Source: Natronococcus sp. AD-5 | Lineage (GTDB): Archaea; Halobacteriota; Halobacteria; Halobacteriales; Natrialbaceae | Direction of reading: 5' to 3' | Assembly: GCF_030734285.1 (NCBI RefSeq) | Contig: NZ_CP132294.1 | Location: forward strand, 2,542,001-2,606,000 | Length of the DNA: 64,000 nt | The notes under the pieces: model-generated | What the model saw: the letters and a program-made list of their open reading frames with translations, nothing else | The model's database searches: none | Told to the model about the DNA's origin: nothing | Position numbers and translations under genes: made by a program | Part shown: positions 52,211-61,276 of the stretch, in pieces | Layout of the letters: each line of letters opens with the position of its first letter | How positions within the stretch are numbered: position 1 is the first letter of the stretch

Positions 52211-54172
52211 CTATCGCGCCGGGTACGCGTAGCCGATCCGATACTGGTCGTCGTAGATCACCGTCACGCTGTGGATTTCATCGGCATCGACGGTGAAGCT
52301 ATCTCCGTCCTCGAAGTCGCCGTCGATCCGATCGTCGAGATCGATCTCGAGGCGTTCGTCCGCCGTCCAGATCGCGGCCTCGAGCTTCGAGGCGGGCAGG
52401 GCGTCGCCGCCGACGTGCTCGACGTCGCCGTCGTCGAACGCGAGTTCGATCCGCGGCTGCGGCCTCGTGCCGCCGACGCGGACGTCGTCGCCCCAGACGA
52501 CGGTAACGTCGGATCCGATCTGAACGTCCGCGACCTCGATCGTCGCACCGCTCTCGACGGTCGAGCCCTCGTCGGCCCACTGCGTGTCGGCCGGTTCGTC
52601 GTCGATCAGCAGTTCGTATTCGTCGGCGGGTCGTTCGTCCTCGAGTTCGAGGGTTGCCGAGAGCGTTTCCGTCTCGTACTCGTACTCGAACCGGACTCGT
52701 CCCGGCGGTCGCGCCCGGAAGTGGCTGATACCGTCCTGCATGGCCGTCCCGCCCCATCCGACGACGATTCGGTCGCCGGGTCGAACGCCCTCGAGCGCGC
52801 CCTCGTCACCGTTGCTGAGCGTCTCGCCCGTCCAGGGCTGCGTCTCGACGCGCGGTTCGGGCCCGTCCTCGGTCGGTCGGTGGTATGGCCGACCGTCGTG
52901 GGCCGCGAGGTAGACCTCGTCACCGTCGAGCGGGAAGTCGTCCGCGTACTCGACGGAGAGCGTCTCGCTGTCCACGTCGTAGTCGAACGTGAAGCGGAAG
53001 TGCGAGAGGATCGACGTGCCGCTCGAACTCGAGCCGAGTTCGTGGTCGTGACGGAGGCTGATCGACAGGTTCGGCTCGACGTCGTCCATGTCGATCTCGA
53101 TCGTATCGCCCTCCTCGAGTTTGCCGTGGCCGTCGGCCCAGATCTCTCGGTCGTACGCTTCGCCGTCGAGTTCGAGGGTGAGATCCTCGATCGGCGTCGG
53201 ATCGCCGCGACCGATCTCGATCTCGAGGACGTCGTCGTCCGGATCGACGTCACGGGACGGGCGAAGGAATCCGGGGCTGTCGTGTTCCCGGATGGCCCGC
53301 TCGAGTTCGAGGTCGCGCGTGGCGGTAGCGGTGACGAGTGCGCCGTCGACCTCGACCGTCGGCTCGCCTTCCACGGTCAGATACCCGAGTTCTGCTCCGA
53401 GGGCGTCGACCAGTTCGTCGGTGACGAGGGACTCGTCCGCGAACTTGATCCCGAATTTCATCTCGATCGTATCGGGGTCGATCACCGTCGCTCCGTGTAC
53501 CAGGTACCGGACGACGTCGTCGCTCTCGTCGTCGACGTCGATCGGGAGGTGGAACTCCTCGTCGTCGCCGACCTGGACGTGACAGCTGTCGACGCCGTCG
53601 TAGGTCTCGAGGGCCTCTCCCAGGAGGGACTGGGTCTCGAGGAGCCGATCCGTCTCGCCGGCGCCCGCGTCGAAGGCGTCCTCGATCGTCTCTCGCTCCT
53701 CGGCGAGGACGACGACGTCGTCGGCGGTTCCGGCCGTTACCCGTTCCTCGTCGTAGTACTCGTACGCGACGCCGTCGTCGGTCTCGCGGGACTCGGCGTC
53801 GCCTTCGAGTTCGATGTCGCCGGCGAGGACCTGGATCGGTCGAGAGAACCCGTCCTCCCGGGCGTAGACGAGCGCCATCTTCGAGACGGACTCCGGCTCG
53901 ATTTCGAACGATCCACCGAACGGTCGCGGTCCGTGCGGTTCGTTGGCCTCGAGTTGCCGTTCGACGTCCGTCGTTTCGAGCATCATCGAGTCCTCGGCGA
54001 CCGACGTCGGCAGGAACTCGAGTACCGACTCGAACGTCGAGCCAGCCGACTCGTCGTCGTCGGCTGCCGCTGCGGCGCGGTCGTCCGCTGCTATCGCGGC
54101 GTTGCCGGCCAGTGTGACGGTAATCGTCGTGCCGATCCCTCCGAGGAGGGTGCGGCGGGGACACTTTTGCAT
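52211..54172 (-). CDS. Large Tat-exported protein with beta-sandwich repeats
   Basis: A 653-residue secreted protein. MQKCPRRTLLGGIGTTITVT is a Tat-type signal. Residues 45-300 form a domain with SVLEFLPTSVAEDSMMLETT and paired strands (ALVYAREDG, IQVLAGDIELEGD). The C-terminal half has three related beta units: about 330-400 (TPIEDLTLELDGEAYDREIW), 400-480 (FTFDYDVDSETLSVEYADDF) and 500-570 (VRFEYEYETETLSATLELED), each with an FxYDxDxETLSV-like strand. These resemble haloarchaeal pilin and Ig-like sandwiches. No anchor or protease motif. Surface role likely, function unknown. Confidence 0.75.
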   Translation of the reverse strand: MQKCPRRTLLGGIGTTITVTLAGNAAIAADDRAAAAADDDESAGSTFESVLEFLPTSVAEDSMMLETTDVERQLEANEPHGPRPFGGSFEIEPESVSKMALVYAREDGFSRPIQVLAGDIELEGDAESRETDDGVAYEYYDEERVTAGTADDVVVLAEERETIEDAFDAGAGETDRLLETQSLLGEALETYDGVDSCHVQVGDDEEFHLPIDVDDESDDVVRYLVHGATVIDPDTIEMKFGIKFADESLVTDELVDALGAELGYLTVEGEPTVEVDGALVTATATRDLELERAIREHDSPGFLRPSRDVDPDDDVLEIEIGRGDPTPIEDLTLELDGEAYDREIWADGHGKLEEGDTIEIDMDDVEPNLSISLRHDHELGSSSSGTSILSHFRFTFDYDVDSETLSVEYADDFPLDGDEVYLAAHDGRPYHRPTEDGPEPRVETQPWTGETLSNGDEGALEGVRPGDRIVVGWGGTAMQDGISHFRARPPGRVRFEYEYETETLSATLELEDERPADEYELLIDDEPADTQWADEGSTVESGATIEVADVQIGSDVTVVWGDDVRVGGTRPQPRIELAFDDGDVEHVGGDALPASKLEAAIWTADERLEIDLDDRIDGDFEDGDSFTVDADEIHSVTVIYDDQYRIGYAYPAR

Positions 54173-54327
54173 GTACGCCGATAGTTGATTGTTCGCCTAC
54201 AAGTAATTTTTCATTACATTAACTATCTAATATATGAGGGACTGCACGGGGAGGTTTCCGAAGGCGTGGCGCTCCGTCGACGATCTCCGGACCGATCTGT
54301 GACTCAGCAGCCGGTCCGAGCCGACGC

Positions 54328-54334
54328 TTCTTAA
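54328..54334 (+). promoter_or_regulatory. TATA-type box for the CobW-family gene
   Basis: TTCTTAA lies 25-31 bp before ATG 54359, within a shared gap whose other half (54180-54235) is very A/T-rich and serves the divergent secreted-protein gene. Confidence 0.5.
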
Positions 54335-54358
54335 CCTTCGCATCACGATCACACGCGT

Positions 54359-55588
54359 ATGTCTCCGACGATTTCCGTCACCGTCCTCTCGGGGAGTCTG
54401 GGAGCGGGAAAGACGACGCTGCTCAACCACCTGCTGCGGAACGCGGGCGAACGCAACCTCGCCGTGCTGGTCAACGATATGGGTGCGGTGAACGTCGACG
54501 CCGAACTCGTCGCCGAGGGGTCGGATCTCGACGCCGGCGGCGTCGCCGAACTCTCGAACGGTTGCATCTGCTGCGAGCTCCAAGACGACCTCGAGACGGC
54601 GGTCGTCCGGCTGGCCCGTAACCGGGAATTCGATCACCTGATCGTCGAGTCGTCGGGCATCTCCGAGCCCGAGCCGGTCGCCCGACTGTTCACGACCGCC
54701 TCGCGCGTCGCCGCCCGCTACGAGATCGACGCGCTCGTGACCGTCCTCGACACGCGGCTGTTCCTCGACGCCTTCGCCGGCGAGGGCGTCCCCGAACGCC
54801 GCGGCGATCCCGACGCCGAGGCCGACCGGCCCCTCTCGGATCTCTTGATCGAACAGCTCGAGGTGGCGAACGTCGTCTTGCTCAACAAAGCCGACCTGTG
54901 TAGCGATTCGGAACTCGAAGAGGCCGAAGCCCTCGTCCGGGCGCTGCAGCCGAACGCGGAGACGATCCGGACGGAGTTTTCCGCGGTCGATCCCGACCGC
55001 CTGCTCGGCGTCGAATTGTTCGAGCCGCACCACCTCGGCGGGGGTGCCGGGTGGCAGCGGGCGCTCGAGGGCGACGAGACCGGCGAGGACTCGGCTCGCG
55101 GGGACGACCACGGCCGCGATCACGACCACGACCATCGCCACCCCGACGAGGTCTACGGGGTCGAGTCGTTCGTCTTCCGGGAGCGCCGGTCGGTCCACCC
55201 CGGACGGTTCGCGTCGTTCCTGCGGGAACTTCCCGACGGTATCGTCCGATCGAAGGGCGTCGCTTGGATCGCCGGGCACGACGCGAAGATCGAACTCTCC
55301 CAGGCCGGTCCCTCCGTCCGGGCGACGAACAGCGGTCCCTGGATCGCGGCCCTCCCCGAGGTCCAGCGGGACCTGTACCGCTCGAATCGTCCCGACCTCG
55401 AGTGGCACGACGAGCACGGCGACCGGCGGACGGAACTCGTCTTCATCGGAACCGCGTTCGACGAGGAACGGCTGCGCTCGCGGCTCCGTGACTGTCTGGT
55501 GACCGACGAGGAGCGGGGGCGAACCGAGACCCTCGAGAGCCCGTTCCCGGACGACGCCGACGAAGCGGTCGCGCTCCGGGAGCCCTGA
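54359..55588 (+). CDS. CobW/COG0523 metal-chaperone GTPase
   Basis: A 409-residue G3E GTPase. Walker A is GSLGAGKTT (12-20), the metal site is C69-x-C71-C72 in NGCICCEL, Walker B-like ESSGISEP follows, and NKAD (about 178-181) gives guanine specificity. A His/Asp-rich loop (DDHGRDHDHDHRHPDE, about 241-256) precedes the CobW C-terminal domain (SFVFRERRSVHPGRFASFL). It should load zinc or another divalent metal onto a target protein. The cobamide operon is 43 kb away, so a role in cobalt insertion is not supported by position. Confidence 0.9.
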   Translation: MSPTISVTVLSGSLGAGKTTLLNHLLRNAGERNLAVLVNDMGAVNVDAELVAEGSDLDAGGVAELSNGCICCELQDDLETAVVRLARNREFDHLIVESSGISEPEPVARLFTTASRVAARYEIDALVTVLDTRLFLDAFAGEGVPERRGDPDAEADRPLSDLLIEQLEVANVVLLNKADLCSDSELEEAEALVRALQPNAETIRTEFSAVDPDRLLGVELFEPHHLGGGAGWQRALEGDETGEDSARGDDHGRDHDHDHRHPDEVYGVESFVFRERRSVHPGRFASFLRELPDGIVRSKGVAWIAGHDAKIELSQAGPSVRATNSGPWIAALPEVQRDLYRSNRPDLEWHDEHGDRRTELVFIGTAFDEERLRSRLRDCLVTDEERGRTETLESPFPDDADEAVALREP

Positions 55589-55600
55589 GTCGGGCGCACC

Positions 55601-56008
55601 TCAGTCGAATTCGGACGCGATCGCCTCGAGCGCGCGGTTCAGTTCTCCCTTCCGCTTCCAGGCGGCGATCCGATCGCCGAAGGGGAGCGGCGCGGCGAGC
55701 GACACCGACGACCGGAACGTGACCGCCGTCTCGCCGTTCAGCGAGTCGAACTCGAGCCACGTCTCCATGTGCTCGAACGGCCCCTGTTCGCCGTCTTGCG
55801 TGTAGTAGAGCGCGTCGTCGCGGTACTCGAATCGCAGCGGGAGCTGCATGCCGGGCCCGCTGGCAACCACGATCGTCACCTCCTCCCGCTCGTCGACGCT
55901 CTCGACGGTAAAGCTGCCCTCGGCCTCGACGATAGCCGGCGGATCGAAGCGCGACGAAATCTCGACGGGCGTCGCGTGGATCCGTCGAGACGCCGTAACC
56001 TCCCGCAT
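55601..56008 (-). CDS. SRPBCC-fold (polyketide cyclase/START-like) protein
   Basis: A 135-residue single-domain protein: MREVTASRRIHATPVEISSR at the start, FDPPAIVEAEGSFTVESVDE, GPMQLPLRFEYRDDALYYTQ, a strand WLEFDSLNGETAVTFRSSV and a long C-terminal helix KRKGELNRALEAIASEF. This is the helix-grip fold that holds hydrophobic ligands. ATG 56008 is preferred over one 27 nt upstream since it gives the family N-terminus. It is convergent with the CobW-like gene; ligand unknown. Confidence 0.82.
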   Translation of the reverse strand: MREVTASRRIHATPVEISSRFDPPAIVEAEGSFTVESVDEREEVTIVVASGPGMQLPLRFEYRDDALYYTQDGEQGPFEHMETWLEFDSLNGETAVTFRSSVSLAAPLPFGDRIAAWKRKGELNRALEAIASEFD

Positions 56009-56104
56009 ACCGCTGCTGTTCGCGCCGGCCACCATAAATACCGGCGTCGCCCGCCGTCCGAGGTGGACGGAAAGGCTAAGTGAGCGACGTTCGCGTGTTC
56101 ACCT

Positions 56105-56329
56105 ATGGCGGATCCTGACGCCGACCGGGACGGGCTTCGGGAGGGGCTCGAGTCCTCGCACGGTGATCCGCGCGTCCTGCTCGTGCTCAACGCGGTGCTG
56201 TCGACGCTGTTCGCCTGGATACTCGTCGCCGCCGGGGATTTCGTCGGCATGCTCGAGTTCAGCCTCACAACCGTCGCGGCCGTGGCGGCCGGGGTGTTCG
56301 TCCTCACGTTCGTCATGACGCGGTCCTGA
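56105..56329 (+). CDS. Small two-helix membrane protein
   Basis: A 74-residue protein with an acidic N-terminal tail (MADPDADRDGLREGLESSHG) and two hydrophobic helices (about 25-46, VLLVLNAVLSTLFAWILVAA; 52-72, LTTVAAVAAGVFVLTFVM). This resembles conserved haloarchaeal small membrane proteins of the DUF8107 type, though the number is not certain. It is convergent with the metallophosphoesterase gene. No function recognised. Confidence 0.72.
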   Translation: MADPDADRDGLREGLESSHGDPRVLLVLNAVLSTLFAWILVAAGDFVGMLEFSLTTVAAVAAGVFVLTFVMTRS

Positions 56330-56356
56330 CGGGCGGGCGCGCCGACCGAACGCCGG

Positions 56357-57769
56357 TCACCGACCCCGTCGCGACGACTCGATCGCTCCCCGCGCGTTCG
56401 CCGCCCCGCGATCGCGTCCGTCGGCCGGTTCGTCGTTGCGCCGCGCCGATCTGTCTCCGAGGTCGTCGGGCGCCTCGAGCGGCCCCTTCGGGTCGATCAC
56501 CGTTCGGTTCGGAATCGGAACCGGCGGCGGCGGGCGACGAGCGACGAGCCGCTGGAAGCGGGTGAGATCCCGCTGCTGTTCGGTCTCGATCTCCTCGTAC
56601 TCGACGACGATCCGATCGCCCTCCGCGAAGATCCGGAAGTAGTTCAACTGAAACGAGGGGAAATAGACGCCGGGGAGCCGCGAGAACCGCGTCTCGACGT
56701 GCTGGAGTTTCTTTAACCAGGTGCCGGTGTTGACGACGATTCGGTCCCCCCAGCGTATCAGCGACGCCCGGTGGGTGTGACCGTAGACGAAGATCACGAC
56801 GTTCTCGTTCGCCTCGAAGACGTCCCTGGCCGCCCGCAGGAACGGCTCGTCGCCCTGGCCGACCCGCACGCCCGAGAGTGCGACGCCGAAGCGTCCGAGC
56901 GCGTGCCGGAGGTCGCGCCTGAACAGCCAGAGCGGGACCGCGAGCAACAGGAGGACGAGGATGACGACGAGGTTGATCGCGATGATGAGTTCGAGGACGG
57001 CGTGGCCGACGCCGAGCGCGCTGACGAGTGGGTTGTCGGTGAACCACCGCGCCGGGAGGAGGCCGAACGCCTCGAGGACGGTGCCGAAGAGGTATAACAG
57101 CGTGATGTTGAAGAACAGCAGCAGCGGAACGACGATCGCGCGCAGTACCGGGCTCATCTCGCGGTAGAAGTAGTTCGAGAAGAGCCAGCGCGGAATCTCC
57201 TCCATCGGCGCGACCGACTGGATGTTCCGCAGCCAGTCCCCCCTCGCGCGCTCGGAGTACCGTCCGGCGGAGGCGACGATCCGCTGGACGACGAAGTAAC
57301 CCGCCGGGAGCGCGTCAGGGTTCCCCCAGTCCGGCATCCGGTTGTTCGAGTCGTGCTGCTGACCGTGCTCGATCCAGACGTCCGCGCCGGCCACCTCGCG
57401 CGTGATCGCGATCTCGGGTTCGAGCGAGACGTTGAACTCGGCCAGTCGGTCCACGTGCGACGGGTAGCAGGCGAGGTCGTAGTCGTGGTTTCCCGGGATG
57501 AGCGTCACGTCGATCGCCTCGCCGATCGCGCGGAGCTGCTCGAACACGCGGGGGTGGTCCTCGATCACGCGCTCGAGTTTGTCCCGGCCCGACGCCTCCG
57601 CGTACTCCCACAGTCCGAACGCGTCGCCGTTGATGATCAGCTCCACGTCGCCGCCCCGCTCCTCGAGGTCCTCGAGAAACTCGAGGAGTTCCGCCTCGAA
57701 GTCGAGCGTCGTGAGCTGTTCGTCGCCGCCCATGTGGAGGTCGCTTACGAAGACGTACTCGGTAGCCAT
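56357..57769 (-). CDS. Metallophosphoesterase with inserted membrane hairpin
   Basis: A 470-residue calcineurin-like phosphoesterase. Metal ligands appear in order: D10 and H12 (SDLHMGG), D49 (NGDAFGLWE), N94-H95 (GNHDYD), H135 (IEHGQQHD), and the final GHTH at 330-333. Between the fourth and fifth motifs lies an insertion of about 190 residues with two membrane helices (about 208-232 and 255-283). The catalytic domain is thus split by a membrane anchor. The C-terminal 90 residues are Arg/Asp-rich and disordered. Substrate could be a nucleotide or lipid phosphate; UDP-diacylglucosamine-type enzymes share the motif set. Confidence 0.88.
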   Translation of the reverse strand: MATEYVFVSDLHMGGDEQLTTLDFEAELLEFLEDLEERGGDVELIINGDAFGLWEYAEASGRDKLERVIEDHPRVFEQLRAIGEAIDVTLIPGNHDYDLACYPSHVDRLAEFNVSLEPEIAITREVAGADVWIEHGQQHDSNNRMPDWGNPDALPAGYFVVQRIVASAGRYSERARGDWLRNIQSVAPMEEIPRWLFSNYFYREMSPVLRAIVVPLLLFFNITLLYLFGTVLEAFGLLPARWFTDNPLVSALGVGHAVLELIIAINLVVILVLLLLAVPLWLFRRDLRHALGRFGVALSGVRVGQGDEPFLRAARDVFEANENVVIFVYGHTHRASLIRWGDRIVVNTGTWLKKLQHVETRFSRLPGVYFPSFQLNYFRIFAEGDRIVVEYEEIETEQQRDLTRFQRLVARRPPPPVPIPNRTVIDPKGPLEAPDDLGDRSARRNDEPADGRDRGAANARGAIESSRRGR

Positions 57770-57880
57770 TCGGACGGTCCATCCCCCTACCAGCCCGAAC
57801 GGGATAGTGGTTTGCCCGCCGACGATCCGGGCGAGCGCTCGGGGAGGCTTCGTCCCCTCGAGGGCGGCCGGAAACCGGGG

Positions 57881-58498
57881 TCACTCCTCGAGCGGGCCGA
57901 CGTCCCGCTGGTAGCGGCGCACCCACCACATTTGCAGCGGCGCGATGAGCAGTGGCGTGTAGAACGCGAGCGTCAGGTTCACGGCGGCAATACCGATCGA
58001 CAGGGCGAAGACAGCGGGCGAGATCAGTCCGCGGACGGTGATCAGCTGCGCGGCCCGGTCGTCGATCGACTCGTCCGTGTACCCGGCCCGCGCGGCGTAC
58101 TCCCAGACGGCGGTCATGAGCGCGCCGACGAGCACGAAGTTAATCGCGTACAGCGTCCAGGCGAACCGCGTCCCGTAGCTGCCCAGCACCTCCGTCGGAT
58201 AGGGAAGAAAGGAGATCGACAGCAGGAAGAGGAGATTCAGCCACAGGAGGATCCGGTCGTGACCGACGATGTACCGAAAGAGGTTGTGGTGGATGATCCA
58301 GTAGAGGCCGACGACGAGGAAACTCAGGAGGTAGCTGATTAGCAACGTTTCCTGGTCGACGATCGCCGCCGAGAGTTCGTCCGCGGGGACGTCAGGGACC
58401 TCGAACTGCAGTACCAGCAGCGTGAGAACGATCGCGAACAGCCCGTCGCTCAGGCCCTCCATCCGATCCGTTCCTTCTCCACCGAGGGACCACACCAT
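57881..58498 (-). CDS. TMEM175-family potassium channel homologue
   Basis: A 205-residue polytopic protein with about six helices. The signature RMEGLSDGLFAIVLTLLVLQ (12-31) corresponds to the TMEM175 R-x3-FSD motif that lines the pore (here L-S-D). Further helices include SYLLSFLVVGLYWIIHHNLF (about 55-74) and WLNLLFLLSISFLPYPTEVL (about 86-105). Prokaryotic members form potassium-selective tetramers. For a salt-in archaeon with molar internal potassium this fits ion homeostasis. A start at the internal methionine (13) would cut into the motif. Confidence 0.88.
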   Translation of the reverse strand: MVWSLGGEGTDRMEGLSDGLFAIVLTLLVLQFEVPDVPADELSAAIVDQETLLISYLLSFLVVGLYWIIHHNLFRYIVGHDRILLWLNLLFLLSISFLPYPTEVLGSYGTRFAWTLYAINFVLVGALMTAVWEYAARAGYTDESIDDRAAQLITVRGLISPAVFALSIGIAAVNLTLAFYTPLLIAPLQMWWVRRYQRDVGPLEE

Positions 58499-58707
58499 AC
58501 GGTCACCTCCACCCGAATCGAGGTATAACCTGACTCGGTTCGCACCCGGTGAGTCGCGGATCGCCCCTCACACCCTTCGCGCCGCCGTCCGTCGTGTTCC
58601 GCGAATTAGACCGCGAGACGCGCCGTACGCGCCCCTCTCGTCGAACCCGTCGCTCGAGCGGGAGCCGACAGGTACTCGGCGGCCGGCCGATACTGTGCGG
58701 ACAACGA

Positions 58708-60303
58708 ATGGAGAGGGAGGCGCTCACGTCCTACCGGCCCACGAAGCCCGAAATCGCCGTCTTCGTCTCGGGAATCACCAGTATGGGCCTCGAGATCCTC
58801 GCGGTGCGGATCGTCGCACCGCAGTTCGGGAGCCACATCTACACCGTCGGCGGCATTCTGACGGTCTTCCTCGCGGCGCTGAGCCTGGGCTACTGGCAGG
58901 GCGGCAAGCGGGCGAGGCTGGCGACGAACCGGGAGATGTCCTGGATCATGCTCGCGACCGCGGTGTACGTCGCGATAGTGGTCTACGCGAGCGACCTGCT
59001 GCTCGCGTACACGTCGACGCTGGCGCTGCCGCCGCGGTACGCCTCACTCCCGGCCGTGATCGCCCTCTTCGGCCCGCCGACCTACCTGCTGGGCTTCATC
59101 AGCCCGTACGCCGCCGAACTCTCGCAAAAGCGGGGGATCGGCGAGGCGTCGGGCCACGTCTACGCGCTCGGAACGATCGGAAGCATCCTCGGTTCGGCGG
59201 CGACGACGTTCGTCCTCATTCCCGCCCTGAGCATCGGGGAGATCGGGGTCCTCTTCGGACTCACCCTCGTCGCCACCGCGGTCGCGCTCACGCTGCCCTC
59301 GCCGCCGCGCAGGCCGACGATCGCGAGCGTCGTCGTCGTCCTGTTGCTCGTCGGCGCGGCCGGCGGCGGTCCCGTCGCGTTCGACCACCGCGGCGACGTC
59401 GTCTACGAGAGTCAGACGTCCTACCAGCACCTCGAGGTCGTCGACGACGGCGACACCCGGACGATGTACTTAGACGGCGCCCGTCACAGTGCGATGGACC
59501 TCGAGGACCCCGATCGCCACGTCTTCGCCTACACGAGGTACTTCCACCTGCCGATGCTCATGACCGACGACCCCGACGACGTCGACCGCGTGCTCTTCAT
59601 CGGGGGCGGCGGCTACACCGGCCCGAAGGATTTCGAGGAGCGCTACGACGCGACCGTCGACGTCGTCGAGGTCGATCCCGAAGTTACCGAGACCGCCGAA
59701 ACGTACTTCGGACTCGACCGGAGCGACGACGACCTGAACGTCCACACCGGGGACGGCCGGCAGTTCCTCCGGAACACCGACGAGACGTACGACGTGATCA
59801 TCCTCGACGCCTACAAGCAGGACCAGGTGCCGTTCCACCTGACCACCGAGGAGTTCATGCACCTCGCGTCGGACCGGCTGAGCGACGACGGCGTCCTGCT
59901 CGCGAACGTCATCTCCGCGCCGAGCGGATCCGGGTCGGAGTTCTACCGCGCGGAGTACGAGACCATGGAACAAGCGTTCCCGGAAGTGTACAGCTTCCGC
60001 ACCTCCGAGAAGAGCTCCGTTCAGAACGTCGAACTCGTCGCGACGAACGACGACGAGGAACTCTCGCGAGCGGACCTCGAGCGACGGAACGAAAACCGGG
60101 AGCTGGGCGTCGACCTGAGCGACGAGATCGACCACTACATGGCGGACCCCGAAACCGACGACGTGCCGGTCCTGCGCGACGACCGGGCGCCCGTCGACAG
60201 CCTCCTCGATCCGATGATGGGCCAGCGGTACGTCGTCGAGGAGACGAACGAGTCGGAGCCGGCGACGGCGGAGGCAACGTCGCCTCGAGTCGCTCGGAGT
60301 TGA
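58708..60303 (+). CDS. Membrane protein fused to spermidine-synthase-like methyltransferase fold
   Basis: A 531-residue fusion. Residues 15-215 contain about seven membrane helices (FVSGITSMGLEILAVRIVAP, LLGFISPYAAELSQKRGIG, GHVYALGTIGSILGSAATTF). Residues 230-460 are a spermidine-synthase-like domain: RVLFIGGGGYTGPKDFEERY (about 294-313), EVDPEV (321-326), HTGDGRQFL and DAYKQDQVPFHLTTEEF with D367 where the catalytic Asp lies. The C-terminal 70 residues are acidic. ATG 58708 is chosen because the upstream extension is Arg-rich. The polyamine substrate is not certain for this membrane-bound group. Confidence 0.88.
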   Translation: MEREALTSYRPTKPEIAVFVSGITSMGLEILAVRIVAPQFGSHIYTVGGILTVFLAALSLGYWQGGKRARLATNREMSWIMLATAVYVAIVVYASDLLLAYTSTLALPPRYASLPAVIALFGPPTYLLGFISPYAAELSQKRGIGEASGHVYALGTIGSILGSAATTFVLIPALSIGEIGVLFGLTLVATAVALTLPSPPRRPTIASVVVVLLLVGAAGGGPVAFDHRGDVVYESQTSYQHLEVVDDGDTRTMYLDGARHSAMDLEDPDRHVFAYTRYFHLPMLMTDDPDDVDRVLFIGGGGYTGPKDFEERYDATVDVVEVDPEVTETAETYFGLDRSDDDLNVHTGDGRQFLRNTDETYDVIILDAYKQDQVPFHLTTEEFMHLASDRLSDDGVLLANVISAPSGSGSEFYRAEYETMEQAFPEVYSFRTSEKSSVQNVELVATNDDEELSRADLERRNENRELGVDLSDEIDHYMADPETDDVPVLRDDRAPVDSLLDPMMGQRYVVEETNESEPATAEATSPRVARS

Positions 60304-60398
60304 GAACGGCAGAGATAATACTAGTTTGACATATTTGGTCGGTTCCGCTACCGAAAACCCACAAAAGACTTGTACGATTGGTCGAAATTCCCGGCAGA

Positions 60399-61199
60399 AT
60401 GAAACGTCGACATGTCATCGCCGGCGTAGGAAGCATCGGGCTGGCGAGCCTGGCGGGCTGTCTGGGGCTGGTCGGACTCGACGAGCACGAGGCCTCGCCG
60501 GCCGGCGTCGAAGCGTCCGCCCGCGAGGACACCGGATACGAGCAGACCGACGTCGACGACCTGCGGATCGAAGAGGAGGTCGGCGTCTCCGCGCTCTCCG
60601 AGGAAATCGTCGTGACGAACTACCTCACCGAGCACCAGAAGGCGGTCGACATGGGACCGCTCGGCAAGCAGCGGGGGGCGGAGTTTACGATCCTCTCGAC
60701 CCCGAAAGTCGAGATCGCCGGACGAAACTTCAACCCGGTCGAGGACAAGTCGGCCGCCGAACTCGTCGACCTGGTCGCCGCCAACTACGACGCGATCGAC
60801 GACGTCGAGCGCGTCTCGGACGGCGAGGCGACCGTGCTCGAGCAGACGACGACCGCGTCGAAATTCACCGCCGACGCGGAGTTCGAGGGCCAAAGCGTCG
60901 ACGTGAACCTCCACGTCACCGAGGCCGTCGAAACCGACGACGACCTGCTCGTGACGATCGGCGTCTATCCGCAGCGCGTCGAGAGTTACGAAGAGTCCAA
61001 CGTGCGCTCGCTCGTGGAACACGTCGTCGAGGACGCCGAAGACGGCAACAGCGGTCAGGACGGCGGCGACGAAGAGGACGAGACGGACGACGGCGATGGC
61101 GATGGCGGAGACGGTGGCGGGAACGAGGAGGAGACGGACGGCGGTGACGGTAACGAGAGCGAAGACGGTGAAGACGACGAAGACGGAATCGGCATCTGA
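60399..61199 (+). CDS. DUF6517-like exported lipoprotein
   Basis: A 266-residue protein. MKRRHVIAGVGSIGLASLAG then C21 is a twin-arginine signal with a clear lipobox (LAGC). Residues 35-205 form the folded domain (YEQTDVDDLRIEEEVGVSAL, EIVVTNYLTEHQKAVDMG, EFTILSTPKVEIAGRNFNPV, SVDVNLHVTEAVETDDDLLV), the pattern of haloarchaeal DUF6517. The last 60 residues are almost only Asp, Glu and Gly. ATG 60399 is preferred to a GTG 21 nt upstream because it starts the Tat motif. Function unknown. Confidence 0.85.
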   Translation: MKRRHVIAGVGSIGLASLAGCLGLVGLDEHEASPAGVEASAREDTGYEQTDVDDLRIEEEVGVSALSEEIVVTNYLTEHQKAVDMGPLGKQRGAEFTILSTPKVEIAGRNFNPVEDKSAAELVDLVAANYDAIDDVERVSDGEATVLEQTTTASKFTADAEFEGQSVDVNLHVTEAVETDDDLLVTIGVYPQRVESYEESNVRSLVEHVVEDAEDGNSGQDGGDEEDETDDGDGDGGDGGGNEEETDGGDGNESEDGEDDEDGIGI

Positions 61200-61276
61200 A
61201 CCCGCGCCGTACACCCGTATCCGATAATTCGCTCAGCTACACCGTCCGTTTCTGCCGGTCGCCACCCGTCGATCCC

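Noticed and set aside
54359-55588. CobW-like gene as part of cobamide synthesis
   Set aside because: CobW names a broad metal-chaperone family; the gene is about 43 kb from the cobamide operon and carries a zinc-type His-rich loop.
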